From: Kordiimonadales bacterium IMCC3096
Lineage (GTDB): Bacteria; Pseudomonadota; Alphaproteobacteria; Minwuiales; Minwuiaceae
NCBI GenBank assembly: GCA_016865035.1
Contig: CP018227.1
Location: forward strand, 2,199,501-2,263,500
Direction: 5' to 3'
DNA length: 64,000 nt
Each line of letters begins with the position of its first letter. Position 1 is the stretch's first letter. A model generated the notes under the pieces. That model worked only from the letters and a program-made list of their open reading frames with translations. It did no database searches and was not told the DNA's origin. Position numbers and translations under genes: made by a program. This document shows positions 48,628-59,595 of the stretch, piece after piece.

Positions 48628-49273
48628 TTATCGCCGATAGTCCGCCGTCATGCCGTAGCCGGACCACTGCAGTTTCAGCCATGAACCATCCGGGCCGTAC
48701 CAGACATCGAAATCGCGGCTGGTTTCGGCGTGGTAGCGGCGGGCGAGGTGGCGCTTCTCCTGCGCGTCGATGAATTCCAGGTCCAGTTCCGTGATGGCGA
48801 CCTTGCGGATGTCGCCCCGCGCGGCATCCAGGAATGCGCTCCGCTGCACGGCATCCTGTCTCCAGAAGGCGGTGGAGGGCCAAATGTCGGCGGGCAGGGT
48901 GCGGTTGCCGAAGCGCAGGCTGGTCACCTCCAGACCCTCCGCTCCCTGAACCGCCGTGACCTCGTCCCTGTTGTCGCCGTCCAGGGTGGTGGAGGTGAAG
49001 CGGACGAGCCGGTCGCCCTGCCAGACTTCCTCCGTTGTCTGCGTGTAGTCGAACACGGTGACGAAGAACAGCCGCACCCGGATGCGGATATCGACCTTCA
49101 CGGTCATCTGTCCGGCGTCGGGGCCGGGGGTAAAGCTCAGGCTGTGATGCCCGACCTTCGAGCCGGCGATGTGCACGTCGAAATGGATGTCATCGGGTTG
49201 CGCCGCATGGACCGCGCCCGGCAGGGCCGCCGCCGTCAGCAGGCCCAGCCCGCCCAGCAGCAGCCCGCGACGG

Positions 49274-49296
<23 letters not shown>
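48628..49296 (-). CDS. DUF6134-like exported protein
   Basis: 222-residue exported protein of unknown function, resembling DUF6134. The N-terminus has a twin-arginine-like signal (DRRGLLLGGLGLLTAAALPG, cleavage near VHAAQ). The mature part is mainly beta strands: IHFDVHIAGSKVGHHSLSF, VKVDIRIRVRLFFVTVFDYTQ, and the C-terminal DFDVWYGPDGSWLKLQWSGYGM. It begins inside the 3' end of the monooxygenase gene (23-base overlap), suggesting co-expression, yet it would act in the periplasm. The ligand or partner is unknown. Confidence 0.75.
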
Positions 49297-50881
<1,585 letters not shown>

Positions 50882-50939
50882 GATCGTCTCTCCCCTGTGT
50901 GTCAGGGTAGCACGTCATTAAACGGGAGCCAGAGCGGCC

Positions 50940-52103
50940 TCAGAATACCCCCTCTGCCCGCATCGCGGCGAGATCGTCGTCCGAATAGCCCAGCTCGCGC
51001 AGCAGGGACTCGGTATGTTCGCTCAGGCGCGGCAGGGTGGTGTTGGCGCGGCCCGGTTCCTCCGCGAACTTCATCGGCACTCCGACATGCTCGAAGCCGT
51101 CCGCGTCCTCGAAGATCATGCCGCGATGGCGCAACTGCGGATCGTCACAGGCCTGGCGCAGGTCGTTGACGGGGGCGAAGGCTGCGTCCACATCCTCGAA
51201 CCACGCCACCCATTCCGCCTGGGTCTTCGTGGCGAAGGTTTCCCGCAGGAAGTCGATGGCGGGCTGCTGTGTCGGTCCCGGCGGCGGCTCGCAGGCCTCG
51301 ATCAGGTCGGGGCGGCCCAGCTTGGTCAGGATCGCCTTCGCGAAGTGCATCTCCGCGCCGCCCAGCACGATGTGCTTCCCGTCCGCCGTGGCGTAGATGT
51401 TGTACATGGCGTTGCCGCCCCAGGTCCGCTCATGCCGCACGACCGGCATCTTCTTCTCCGCAAAGACGGTGCCGAGCAGGTTCGGCATTGCCGCCATCAG
51501 CGAATCCATCATCGACAGATCGATGGTGTCCCCCTGACCGGTCTCGGTCCGGCGCAGCAGCGCCATCAGGATCGCCGACAGCCCCATGGTGGCCGACAGC
51601 ATGTCCGCGTTGGCGATGCCGGGAATCGTCGGCGCGCCGTCCGCGCCGATGTTGCAGCTCAGCACACCGGCCAGCGCCTCCGTCGCCAGATCGTGCGCCG
51701 GGCGCTTCACATAGGGGCCGTCCTGACCGAAGGCGGAGATGGAGCAATAGACCAGGCGCGGGTTGCGGGCGCGCACGGTTTCCGCGTCGACACCCAGCCG
51801 TTTCACCACGCCGGGGCGAAACGCCTCGATCATCACGTCGGCGGTCTCGGCCAGTTTCAGCAGCGCCTCCCGCCCCGCCTCCGTCTTCAGGTTCAGCTGC
51901 ACCGATTTCTTGCCTCGGTGCGTGTTCTGGAAATAGACCGTCACCCCGTCGGCGCGCCGGGCGCCGATCTCCCGGTTCGGCTCCCCGCCATTGATGGGTT
52001 CCAGCTTGATCACCTCCGCCCCGTGATCCGCCATCATCTGGGTCAGCAGCGGGCCGGGCAGGAAAAGCGACAGATCGAGGACGCGGATACCTTCCAGTTT
52101 CAT
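50940..52103 (-). CDS. CaiB/BaiF-family CoA transferase
   Basis: Class III CoA transferase or alpha-methylacyl-CoA racemase-like protein. The 387 residues begin MKLEGIRVLDLSLFLPGPLLTQMMADHGAEVIKLEP and include DVMIEAFRPGVVKRLGVD and SAFGQDGPYVKRPAHDLATEALAG with the conserved Asp that carries the CoA-transfer chemistry. Transferase and racemase cannot be separated by eye. The ATG overlaps the aminotransferase stop (TGATG). It lies 58 bases before the monooxygenase gene. Confidence 0.92.
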   Translation of the reverse strand: MKLEGIRVLDLSLFLPGPLLTQMMADHGAEVIKLEPINGGEPNREIGARRADGVTVYFQNTHRGKKSVQLNLKTEAGREALLKLAETADVMIEAFRPGVVKRLGVDAETVRARNPRLVYCSISAFGQDGPYVKRPAHDLATEALAGVLSCNIGADGAPTIPGIANADMLSATMGLSAILMALLRRTETGQGDTIDLSMMDSLMAAMPNLLGTVFAEKKMPVVRHERTWGGNAMYNIYATADGKHIVLGGAEMHFAKAILTKLGRPDLIEACEPPPGPTQQPAIDFLRETFATKTQAEWVAWFEDVDAAFAPVNDLRQACDDPQLRHRGMIFEDADGFEHVGVPMKFAEEPGRANTTLPRLSEHTESLLRELGYSDDDLAAMRAEGVF

Positions 52104-52945
52104 CAGTAGCCCTCCGACTGCGACCAGTCGAAATAGAGACCGTGGGCGCGCCGCGCGATGGGGCCGGGCTGCAGATCCCGCCCCTCGTAGCGGGTGACGG
52201 GGACCACCTTGCCGAAATTGCCCGTGGTGAAGATCTCGTCCGCTTCGGCGAAGTCCTGCGGAGTCAGGGTGACCTCCTGCACTTCGACACCGTCGGCGCG
52301 GAACAGCTCCGTCATCCGCTGCTTGGTGATGCCGTTCAGGAAGGTGCCGTTCCAGACCGGTGTCATGGCAACACCGTCCTTGACCATCCAGATGTTGGCG
52401 GTGGCCAGTTCCGCGACATTGCCGGAAGGGTCGCAGAGCAGGGCATTGTCATAGCCACGCTGTCCGGCCTCCCGCAGCGCGCGCTGGGAATTCGGATAGA
52501 GGCAGGAAGCTTTGGCATCGGTCGGGGCCATGTCGCGGGCCGGACGGCGGTGGGTGGACAGGCAGACACTCATCCCCGTCGCGGTGGGCAGGGGCGACTC
52601 ATAGACAGCCAGCGTGAACTCCGTCGATTCCGGATCGGGAGAGACGAAGCCGGTGCGGGCGAAGAACATCGGACGGATGTAATAGGCGCGGTCGCGGGGC
52701 AGGTCGGCCAGTGCCTCCCGGCACAGCTCCTCCACCCGCGCGGCATCTTCCTTCGGTTCCAGCAGCATGGTGCGGGCGGAACGGACGACGCGTTCGCAAT
52801 GGGGTGTCAGGTCCGGTGCCAGCCCCTCGAAAGCCCTGGCGCCGTCGAACACGACACTGGCCATCCAGAAGGCGTGATCCATCGGGCCGGTCAGGCGCGG
52901 GTTCTCCGTGAACCAGTCCCCGTCGTAAAAGAACCGTGCTTCCAT
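52103..52945 (-). CDS. Class IV aminotransferase, branched-chain aminotransferase-like
   Basis: PLP-dependent aminotransferase interconverting amino and keto acids. The 280 residues include FDGARAFEGL (substrate loop), the PLP Lys in DAKASCLYPNSQRAL, the cofactor-binding Glu in GNVAELATANIWMV, and NGITKQRMTELF. The family also has D-amino-acid transaminase and aminodeoxychorismate lyase members; the overall form fits IlvE best but the catabolic setting (CoA transferase, Baeyer-Villiger enzyme, hydroxyisobutyrate-type dehydrogenase) could mean another amine. It is first in its operon and divergent from pyrD. Confidence 0.88.
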   Translation of the reverse strand: MEARFFYDGDWFTENPRLTGPMDHAFWMASVVFDGARAFEGLAPDLTPHCERVVRSARTMLLEPKEDAARVEELCREALADLPRDRAYYIRPMFFARTGFVSPDPESTEFTLAVYESPLPTATGMSVCLSTHRRPARDMAPTDAKASCLYPNSQRALREAGQRGYDNALLCDPSGNVAELATANIWMVKDGVAMTPVWNGTFLNGITKQRMTELFRADGVEVQEVTLTPQDFAEADEIFTTGNFGKVVPVTRYEGRDLQPGPIARRAHGLYFDWSQSEGY

Positions 52946-53108
52946 GCTGCGCTCTCCTCCCCAAGCTTTCGTTTGACCGTGTCTTAGTCGGTTTTGCGCC
53001 GTGAGGGAATTGCCCGCTGATCGCCGCGCGTCCGGTCAGGGCAATGGTGGCGTCGGACCGCGCAAGCCTGTATCAGCAACGCTCGAGACTCTTTCAGGAC
53101 CCGGAACC

Positions 53109-54116
53109 ATGAGCCTGCTTTTTCCCCTGGCGCGACGTCTGCTGTTCAGCATGGATGCCGAACGGGCCCACAATCTGACCGTTCGGGCGCTCCGCAATCC
53201 GGCGCTGGCCAGGCTGGCGGCTGTGCGGGTACCCGACATGCCGGTGGAGATCGCGGGTCTGCGCCTGCCGAACCCGGTGGGACTGGCGGCGGGACTGGAC
53301 AAGAACGCGGAAGCTGTCGATGGCTTGCTGGCGCTGGGTTTCGGCTTCGTGGAGATCGGCGGCGTGACGCCGAAGCCGCAGCCGGGCAATCCGCGCCCCC
53401 GCGTCTTCCGCCTGATGGAGGACCGGGCTGTGATCAATCGCTATGGCCTGAATTCCGACGGGGCGGAGGCCGTGGCGCGCAATCTGGAGCGGCGGCGCGC
53501 ACCGGGCATCGTCGGCGTCAACCTGGGGGCCAACAAGGAAAGCACCGATCGTATCGCCGACTATGCGGAATGCCTGCGGGTGGTGGGGCCGCTGGTGGAC
53601 TATGCGACGGTCAATGTCTCGTCCCCCAACACACCCGGGCTGCGCGCGCTGCAGGACCGCGCCGCGCTGGTGGATATCTTCGAGCGGCTGATCAGGGTAC
53701 GGAATGAAGGCCGTCTGAAGACGCCCCTGTTCCTGAAGGTCGCGCCGGACCTGACCGCGGCGGACATCACGGATGTATCCGCCGTCGCACGCGACATGGG
53801 AATCGATGCCCTGGTCGTTGCCAACACGACCATCGCCCGCCCCGACAGCCTGCGCAGTCCGAACCGCACGGAGGTCGGTGGCCTGAGCGGCGCGCCGCTC
53901 TGCGGCCCGTCGACGGAGGTGCTGTCGCGGTTCCGCGAGGCCACCCGGGGCGAGGTCCCGCTGATCGGGGTCGGCGGGATCATGACGGGCGAGGATGCGG
54001 CGGCGAAGGTGCGCGCCGGGGCTTCGGCAGTGCAGTTCTACAGCGGCATGATCTGGCGCGGTCCCGAGCTGATCCGCGAGTCGGCTGAAGCCATCGCTGC
54101 CCTCCACGGGACATGA
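53109..54116 (+). CDS. pyrD: Dihydroorotate dehydrogenase (quinone), class 2
   Basis: Membrane-associated FMN enzyme oxidising dihydroorotate to orotate with ubiquinone in pyrimidine synthesis. The 335 residues carry the N-terminal class 2 membrane helices (LARRLLFSMDAERAHNLTV), FMN-barrel motifs VGLAAGLDKNAEAVDGLL, NRYGLNSDGAEAV, the catalytic Ser region TVNVSSPNTPGLR, and GVGGIMTGEDAAAKVRAGAS. Start ATG 53109 gives the usual class 2 N-terminus; a longer frame upstream covers the promoter. The stop overlaps the EamA gene (ATGA). Confidence 0.97.
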   Translation: MSLLFPLARRLLFSMDAERAHNLTVRALRNPALARLAAVRVPDMPVEIAGLRLPNPVGLAAGLDKNAEAVDGLLALGFGFVEIGGVTPKPQPGNPRPRVFRLMEDRAVINRYGLNSDGAEAVARNLERRRAPGIVGVNLGANKESTDRIADYAECLRVVGPLVDYATVNVSSPNTPGLRALQDRAALVDIFERLIRVRNEGRLKTPLFLKVAPDLTAADITDVSAVARDMGIDALVVANTTIARPDSLRSPNRTEVGGLSGAPLCGPSTEVLSRFREATRGEVPLIGVGGIMTGEDAAAKVRAGASAVQFYSGMIWRGPELIRESAEAIAALHGT

Positions 54117-55027
54117 GCGCCCCGCGCAAGCCACGCCCGGCTGTCGAGGTCGGCATGGCCATGATGGCGGCGGGGATGCTGTGGATTCCCTGTATCGATG
54201 CCATCGCCAAGTTCCTGGGCGAGAGCGTGCCGCCGGGCCAGATCGCGGCCAGCCGCTTCCTGTTCCAGTCGCTGCTGCTGTTTCCGCTGTTGCTGCTGGC
54301 CGGGGGATTGCCCCGTGTGCCATGGCGACAGTTGCATCTGCACGCGGCACGGGGGGCGCTGATCGCCCTGGCAACCGCGTTCTTCTTCACGGCGCTGCAA
54401 CACATGCCGATTGCGGACGCCATCGCGATCTTCTTCGTGGAACCGCTGATCCTGACCCTGCTGTCGGGACTGTTCCTGGGGGAAGCCGTGGGCTGGCGCA
54501 GGATGACCGCGGTGCTGGTCGGGTTCCTGGGAGCGCTGATCGTCATCAGACCGGGCTTCGGCTGGGTCGGCTGGCCGGCGCTGATGCCCCTGCTCGCGGC
54601 AGGCTGTTTCGCCGTCTATCTGGTGCTGACACGGCGCATGGCCCAGACCGGTGACGCGGTGCAGATGCAGTTCTGGGCCGGAGTGTTCGGCTTTCTGACC
54701 ATGGCGGCTGTCCTGGCCCTCGGCGGGATCGCCGGTATCCCGGCACTGACCGCGGTTCAGCCCGAACTGCACGAGTGGGGCCTGCTGTTCGCGCTTGGGC
54801 TGGTGGCGACCGCTGGGCACATGCTGGTCGTGCATGCGTTCCGTCGCGCTCCGGCTGGGGTGCTCGCCCCGTTTCAGTACCTGGAGATCATCAGTGCGAC
54901 GGTGCTTGGATACCTCATCTTCGATGACTTTCCCGATGCGGTGACCTGGACCGGCGTTGCGGTGATCGTCGGGGCAGGCATGTATGTGTTCCATCGGGAG
55001 CGCAAGCTGGCGCGCGTTTCCCACTGA
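54113..55027 (+). CDS. EamA/DMT-family transporter
   Basis: Second drug/metabolite-superfamily carrier of the window, 304 residues with about ten hydrophobic segments. The first repeat has AASRFLFQSLLLFPLLLLAGG and the Ala-Ile-rich helix DAIAIFFVEPLILTLLSGLFLGE; the second ends in FQYLEIISATVLGYLIFDDFPD. This fits the S-adenosylmethionine/riboflavin-like EamA subgroup only loosely, so no substrate is given. The start overlaps the pyrD stop, so it is co-translated with it. Confidence 0.9.
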   Translation: MSAPRKPRPAVEVGMAMMAAGMLWIPCIDAIAKFLGESVPPGQIAASRFLFQSLLLFPLLLLAGGLPRVPWRQLHLHAARGALIALATAFFFTALQHMPIADAIAIFFVEPLILTLLSGLFLGEAVGWRRMTAVLVGFLGALIVIRPGFGWVGWPALMPLLAAGCFAVYLVLTRRMAQTGDAVQMQFWAGVFGFLTMAAVLALGGIAGIPALTAVQPELHEWGLLFALGLVATAGHMLVVHAFRRAPAGVLAPFQYLEIISATVLGYLIFDDFPDAVTWTGVAVIVGAGMYVFHRERKLARVSH

Positions 55028-55032
55028 TCCGA

Positions 55033-55047
55033 TGTGAAACGGTCACA
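55033..55047. promoter_or_regulatory. TGTGA-N5-TCACA dyad before the LivJ-like gene
   Basis: TGTGA-AACGG-TCACA is a perfect dyad 116 bases before the binding-protein start. The half-sites match CRP/FNR-type regulators, but the spacer is 5 rather than the canonical 6 bases, so the assignment is weak. Confidence 0.3.
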
Positions 55048-55162
55048 AATGGCCGATATTCCGGCTGTTTAGGTGTTGTCGGAATGGTACGGCCGTCCCG
55101 CGCGTGATATGAGAAGGTTCAGGGACAAGACCCTTCAAGGGCAGGCGACCGGGGAGAGCAAG

Positions 55163-56575
55163 ATGCGTTCAGGGACACTTGTCCTCGCCGCAGCATTGGC
55201 GGCATTGCCGATGGCAATGGTGTCCTTGGGTCTGCAGGCAGGCCCGCGCGAGTCCCTGCAACTGGCCCAGAACGAGATCGAAGCCAGGCCCGCACCGCCA
55301 AAGCCGGTGGCCCAGAAGCCTGCACCGCCGCCGACACAGTTCATTCCCATCGCGGCCTACTGGACCGGTCCCTACGCCGCCGGCGGTTCCGCGTTCGGTG
55401 ACGGTATGGCGGACTATTACGAACTGCTGAACAGGCGGGACGGCGGCATCAACGGCGTCAGGTTGAGCTGGGAAAAGTGCGAGACCGCCTACAAGGCGGA
55501 ACGTGTCGTTGCCTGTTACGAGAAGCTGAAGAAGGCCAGCACCAGCGGCCTGCCGTTCTTTCACCCGCTCTCGACCGACGCGACCTATGCGCTGGTGGGG
55601 CCGGGCCGGGCCGATCAGGTTCCCATCATCACCATGGGGTACGGGCGCGCGGACGGTTCCGACGGCCGGGTCTTCCCTTACGTGTTCCCCGTCATCACCA
55701 GCTACTGGAGCCAGTCGACGGCGGAGGTCCGTTTCATCGGTCAGCTCGAAGGCGGGATGGACAGGCTGAAAGGCCTGAAGATCGCCAACGTTCATCATGA
55801 TTCTGCCTATGGAAAGGAAACCATCCCGGTTCTGGAGCGTCAGGCGCAGAAGTATGGGTTCGAGTTCCGCAACTTCCCGGTCGCCCATCCTGGGCTGGAC
55901 CAGAAATCGATCTGGCTGCAGGTCGCACGGCAGTACAAGCCGGACTACGTGATCCTGCGCGGCTGGGGCGTGATGAATCCCATGGCCCTGAAGGAGGCAC
56001 GCCGGGTCAAGTTTCCGGCCAACCGGGTCATCGGTGCCTGGTGGTCGGGGTCGGAGGAGGATGTGATCCCCGCCGGTCCGGCCGCGAAGGATTATTATGC
56101 TGCGGGGTACCAGTCCGCCGGGGCGGACTATCCGGTGATCCAGGACATGATCCGTTACCTCTATGACAAGGGTGACGGTGACATGGACCCGCGGCGGGTA
56201 GGCTCGATCTACTTCAATCGTGCCGTGGCCATGGCCATCGTCGGCACCGAGGCCATCCGCGACGCCATGCGGATGGCGGGAGAGAACCGTCCGGTCACCG
56301 GGGCGGAGGTTCAGGCCGCGCTGGAACAGTTGACGCTTGATGAGGCGCGGCTGGCGAAGCTCGGCGCGGTCGGTCTGCTGCCGGAGATCAGGCTTTCCTG
56401 CCGCAATCACGGCGGTGACTCGCCGCTGAAGTTCCTGCAATGGGACGGCACCGCCTGGGGGGAGGCAACGGACTGGATCGAGACCGATCAGTCCATCGTG
56501 CGCCCGATGGTGGAATCCTCCGCGGTCGCCTATGCGAAGGAAAATGGCATCACGCCGCGCATCTGCCCGAACTGA
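55163..56575 (+). CDS. LivJ-like (branched-chain amino acid family) periplasmic binding protein
   Basis: ABC-type receptor of the Leu/Ile/Val-binding fold, 470 residues, longer than usual (about 370-400). A signal peptide (GTLVLAAALAALPMAMVSLGLQ) is followed by a Pro/Lys-rich linker (ARPAPPKPVAQKPAPPPTQ) before the binding domain FIPIAAYWTGPYAAGGSAFGDGMADYYELLN. Motifs KIANVHHDSAYGKETIPVLERQAQKYGF and YVILRGWGVMNPMALKEARRV fit the family. Start ATG 55163 follows GGGGAGAG. No permease or ATPase is adjacent, so it is an orphan receptor; the ligand is unknown. Confidence 0.9.
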   Translation: MRSGTLVLAAALAALPMAMVSLGLQAGPRESLQLAQNEIEARPAPPKPVAQKPAPPPTQFIPIAAYWTGPYAAGGSAFGDGMADYYELLNRRDGGINGVRLSWEKCETAYKAERVVACYEKLKKASTSGLPFFHPLSTDATYALVGPGRADQVPIITMGYGRADGSDGRVFPYVFPVITSYWSQSTAEVRFIGQLEGGMDRLKGLKIANVHHDSAYGKETIPVLERQAQKYGFEFRNFPVAHPGLDQKSIWLQVARQYKPDYVILRGWGVMNPMALKEARRVKFPANRVIGAWWSGSEEDVIPAGPAAKDYYAAGYQSAGADYPVIQDMIRYLYDKGDGDMDPRRVGSIYFNRAVAMAIVGTEAIRDAMRMAGENRPVTGAEVQAALEQLTLDEARLAKLGAVGLLPEIRLSCRNHGGDSPLKFLQWDGTAWGEATDWIETDQSIVRPMVESSAVAYAKENGITPRICPN

Positions 56576-56615
56576 CCGCTTCGCCAGACCTGCCGGTCGC
56601 CATCAGTCTTGCCGT

Positions 56616-57425
56616 TCAGTCCGTCGGTGTCGTGACGGTCAGGCGCGCGGATCCTGCCTGCAGGATACCCTCAGGCCGGTCCAGGCGCAGCATGGCAAGC
56701 ACGTGATCGCCTGCGCCGCTGCGCACGGTCCCGACGCTGCGCCCATCCACGACCACATCCGCGCCAGCGTCAGGCAGTTCGCCCTCGACATGGCAAGCCA
56801 GCAGCATCTTGCGGACGTTGCCGCGATACCTGCTCCGCGCCGTGATCTCCTGCCCGACGTAGCAGCCCTTGCGGAAGTCGATGCCGTTCAGCTTGTCGAA
56901 ACGCACCTCCAGCATGAAGTTCTTCTCCACCTCCATGTCCCGGCTGCCATCCGGGATGCCGCGTGAGACGCGCAGCGCATGATAGGCGGACAGGTCGTCA
57001 TCGTGGTCGGGCAGGGGGTGTGTGGCGGGCCAGAGCAGGCGCTTTCCCATGCCCGGATCGCGGGGGTCGGTGTAGCTGATCGCACCCTCTCCCGTGACAT
57101 CGCCGTCGGGTGCCGCCAGCACCTGCCAGTCGGCGCTGACGTCGTCGATCGTGACCTTCGATCGCAGCCTGTACATGGTCAGGCGTCGCTTCAGGTCGTC
57201 GATCCGGGGGGCCTCCACCTCCAGCAGCAGGGCGTCGCCGTCGGGCTCGGGCGTGACGAAGAAGTCGTGCAGGAACTTGCCCTGGGGGGTCAGCAGCGCG
57301 GCATAGACCGCCGTTCCTGCGGCAATATCCGCAACATTGTTGGTCACCAGGGCCTGGAGGAATCCCACGGCCTCGGTGCCGCCAACCCGCAGCACGCCCC
57401 TGTCGGGAATTCTGAAGACATTCAT
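56616..57425 (-). CDS. ygfZ: Folate-binding protein YgfZ / GcvT-like (Fe-S and tRNA-modification factor)
   Basis: Tetrahydrofolate-dependent factor supporting Fe-S enzymes such as MiaB. The 269 residues contain the diagnostic KGCYVGQEITARSRYRGNVRK with the essential Cys, and the opening VFRIPDRGVLRVGGTEAVGFLQALVTNN. Length is at the short end for the family. AGGGAG precedes ATG 57425. The gene ends 41 bases from the LivJ-like gene, convergently. Confidence 0.93.
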   Translation of the reverse strand: MNVFRIPDRGVLRVGGTEAVGFLQALVTNNVADIAAGTAVYAALLTPQGKFLHDFFVTPEPDGDALLLEVEAPRIDDLKRRLTMYRLRSKVTIDDVSADWQVLAAPDGDVTGEGAISYTDPRDPGMGKRLLWPATHPLPDHDDDLSAYHALRVSRGIPDGSRDMEVEKNFMLEVRFDKLNGIDFRKGCYVGQEITARSRYRGNVRKMLLACHVEGELPDAGADVVVDGRSVGTVRSGAGDHVLAMLRLDRPEGILQAGSARLTVTTPTD

Positions 57426-57458
57426 TGCGTCTGCTCCCTGCCGGTGGGTGATCCGATC

Positions 57459-58028
57459 CTACTCTGCCGCCAGACTCGGCGGGCGGGTCCAGGCGTGCTG
57501 TTCCGAGTGGGGGTCGAGCGGTGTCCCGACCAGATGGTTGGTATAGTTGGAAATCACCTTGTGCGCGATGACGCCGACAATCTCGATGACATTGCGTTTC
57601 GTGAAACCCGCGGCCATGAAGTGGTCGAGGTCGGCGTCTTTCACCCAGCCGCGCTGAACCACCATCTTCTGCGTGAAGGCGCGCAGCACGTTCAGGCGGT
57701 CGTCGGCGAAGGGGGAATTGGTGCGCGCCGCCTCGATCACATCCTGCGGAATCTTCTCCGCATTGGCGATCCGCGTGTGGCCTGCCATGCAGTAGGTACA
57801 GTCGTGATAGGCGTTGATGGTGAACCACACCACATGCCGTTCCTCAGGCGTGAAGGACATCTTCATCACGGCGCGGCTGAGGGCCATGTAGGCTTCGGTG
57901 GTGGCCGGTGCCTCCACCATTCCGGCGATCAGGTTGGGGACGAAGCCATAGCTCTTCTCCGCCTTCTCCAGCAGTTCCCTGCCGTCTTCCGGCGCCGTTT
58001 CCTGCGTGTGAAGCTGAAACCGTGTCAT
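57459..58028 (-). CDS. Carboxymuconolactone decarboxylase/AhpD-like peroxidase-related protein
   Basis: AhpD-fold protein of 189 residues with the redox motif HDCTYCMAGHT (CxxC followed by His), the sign of alkylhydroperoxidase activity or thiol-disulfide exchange; family helices flank it (FVPNLIAGMVEAPATTEAYMALSRAVM). ATG 58028 follows AGGAGGTG; the long upstream frame runs into the divergent spacer. It lies 33 bases downstream of ygfZ on the same strand and is divergent from creatinase. Confidence 0.9.
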   Translation of the reverse strand: MTRFQLHTQETAPEDGRELLEKAEKSYGFVPNLIAGMVEAPATTEAYMALSRAVMKMSFTPEERHVVWFTINAYHDCTYCMAGHTRIANAEKIPQDVIEAARTNSPFADDRLNVLRAFTQKMVVQRGWVKDADLDHFMAAGFTKRNVIEIVGVIAHKVISNYTNHLVGTPLDPHSEQHAWTRPPSLAAE

Positions 58029-58192
58029 CGTCACCTCCTGCGTGTCTGCCCCGCTATCTGATGCGGCTGCGGCGGCAATCAAGTTTCCTGTCGGGGACGT
58101 GATGGTCGCTGGGGGAACAGTGTTTGGTCGTGACCGACGCAGGCGCGGCGGCGGACTGTGGGAAGAACAGGTTGATCGACAGGGGGGCGAAC

Positions 58193-59407
58193 ATGACCGA
58201 TGAACTGATCCATCTGGCACGCTGGCACAATGGGGACAAGGGCTTCTCCCCCTTCACGGACGCGGAGATGCAGCGCAGGCAGGACGCCATGCGGGCGCTG
58301 ATGGCAGCGGATGACATCGATGCCTGCCTGTTCAGCAGCTACCACAACATCTGCTACTTCTCGGGCTTCATGTACTGCCAGTTCGGGCGCCGTTACGCCC
58401 TGACCCTGACGCCGGATGCGGCAACGACCCTGACCGCGGCGATCGATGGCGGGCAGCCCTGGCGGCGGACGTTCGGTGACAACCTGACCTACACGGACTG
58501 GCGTCGGGAGAGCTATTTCGACGGTCTGAAGCAACTGCTGCCCGGGGTTCGCCGGCTGGGGATCGAGTTCGATCACGTGACCCTGCAGTTCCGCGATCTG
58601 CTGGCAGCGCATTTCCCGGGTGTGGAACTGGTGGATTGCGGTGAAACGGCCATGCGGCTGCGCACGGTCAAGTCGGCAGAGGAGCACGCCCTGATCCGGG
58701 AGGGTGCACGCATCTGCCGGATCGGTGGCGAGGCGGTGATGGAAGCCGCCCGCCCCGGGGTGCCGGAGCATGAGGTGGCGCTGGCCTCCACCAGTGCCAT
58801 GGTGCGGGCCATCGCGGACAGTTTCCCCTTCGTCGAGCTGATGGATACCTGGACCTGGTTCCAGTCCGGCATCAATACCGACGGGGCCCACAATCCGGTG
58901 ACCAACAGGCGGATCGAACAGGGCGATATCCTGTCCCTGAACACCTTCCCGATGATCTTCGGCTATTACACGGCGCTGGAGCGGACCCTGTTCGCAGGTG
59001 CGGTGGACGCTGTCTCGCTGGATCTCTGGCAGAAGAACTGCGCGGTTCATGTACGCGGCATGGAACTGATCCGGCCGGGTGCGCGCTGCTGCGATATCGC
59101 GCTGGAACTGAACGAGATGTATCGCGGCTGGGACCTGCTGAAGTATCGCTCCTTCGGATATGGTCACAGCTTCGGCGTGTTATCCCATTACTACGGACGC
59201 GAAGCGGCGGTGGAATTGCGTGAGGATGTGGAGACCGTGCTGCAACCGGGCATGGTGGTATCCATGGAACCCATGATCATGCTGCCCGAGGGTGTGGAGG
59301 GGGCCGGCGGCTATCGTGAACATGACATTCTGATCGTCACCGGGGACGGCGCCGAGAACATCACGGACTTCCCCTTCGGCCCCGAAAAGATGATTCTGCC
59401 TGCATAA
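58193..59407 (+). CDS. Creatinase (creatine amidinohydrolase)
   Basis: Cytosolic enzyme hydrolysing creatine to sarcosine and urea. The 404 residues match the Pseudomonas putida creatinase I recall over nearly the whole length: SSYHNICYFSGFMYCQFGRRYAL, DGGQPWRRTFGDN, TWTWFQSGINTDGAHNPVT, GYYTALERTLF and YGHSFGVLSHYYGREA. Catalytic residues are kept: His233 (DGAHNP; P. putida His232), Glu263 (ALERT; Glu262) and Glu359 (SMEPM; Glu358), and both guanidino-contacting Arg (FGRRY and YYGRE). ATG 58193 follows GGGGGG. A polyamine-type ABC importer follows 188 bases downstream on the same strand. No sarcosine oxidase or creatininase gene is in view. Confidence 0.93.
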   Translation: MTDELIHLARWHNGDKGFSPFTDAEMQRRQDAMRALMAADDIDACLFSSYHNICYFSGFMYCQFGRRYALTLTPDAATTLTAAIDGGQPWRRTFGDNLTYTDWRRESYFDGLKQLLPGVRRLGIEFDHVTLQFRDLLAAHFPGVELVDCGETAMRLRTVKSAEEHALIREGARICRIGGEAVMEAARPGVPEHEVALASTSAMVRAIADSFPFVELMDTWTWFQSGINTDGAHNPVTNRRIEQGDILSLNTFPMIFGYYTALERTLFAGAVDAVSLDLWQKNCAVHVRGMELIRPGARCCDIALELNEMYRGWDLLKYRSFGYGHSFGVLSHYYGREAAVELREDVETVLQPGMVVSMEPMIMLPEGVEGAGGYREHDILIVTGDGAENITDFPFGPEKMILPA

Positions 59408-59595
59408 TCAGCAACAAGGCAGGGTGGTTGCATGATGATCACAAAGCTGACATCGTTGCACCGCAACACGAAGACGGGCCCAGACACTGCGGCAACAAGC
59501 AGGTCGGACCAACAGGGACTGCAAACGCCGACCGGGCGTTCGAACTTCAAGCACCTGCAATCAATGCGGGGCAAACAGGGAATTGAGGCAGCTGC

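Noticed and set aside
55033-55047. TGTGA-N5-TCACA as a true CRP site linked to the cyclase.
   Set aside because: The spacer is one base short of the CRP/FNR standard and only one such site was seen, so it is kept only as a low-confidence dyad.
58193-59407. Xaa-Pro aminopeptidase as an identity for the creatinase gene.
   Set aside because: The metal-ligand positions are replaced as in creatinase, and creatinase-specific residues (His233, Glu263, Glu359 and the two Arg) are present.
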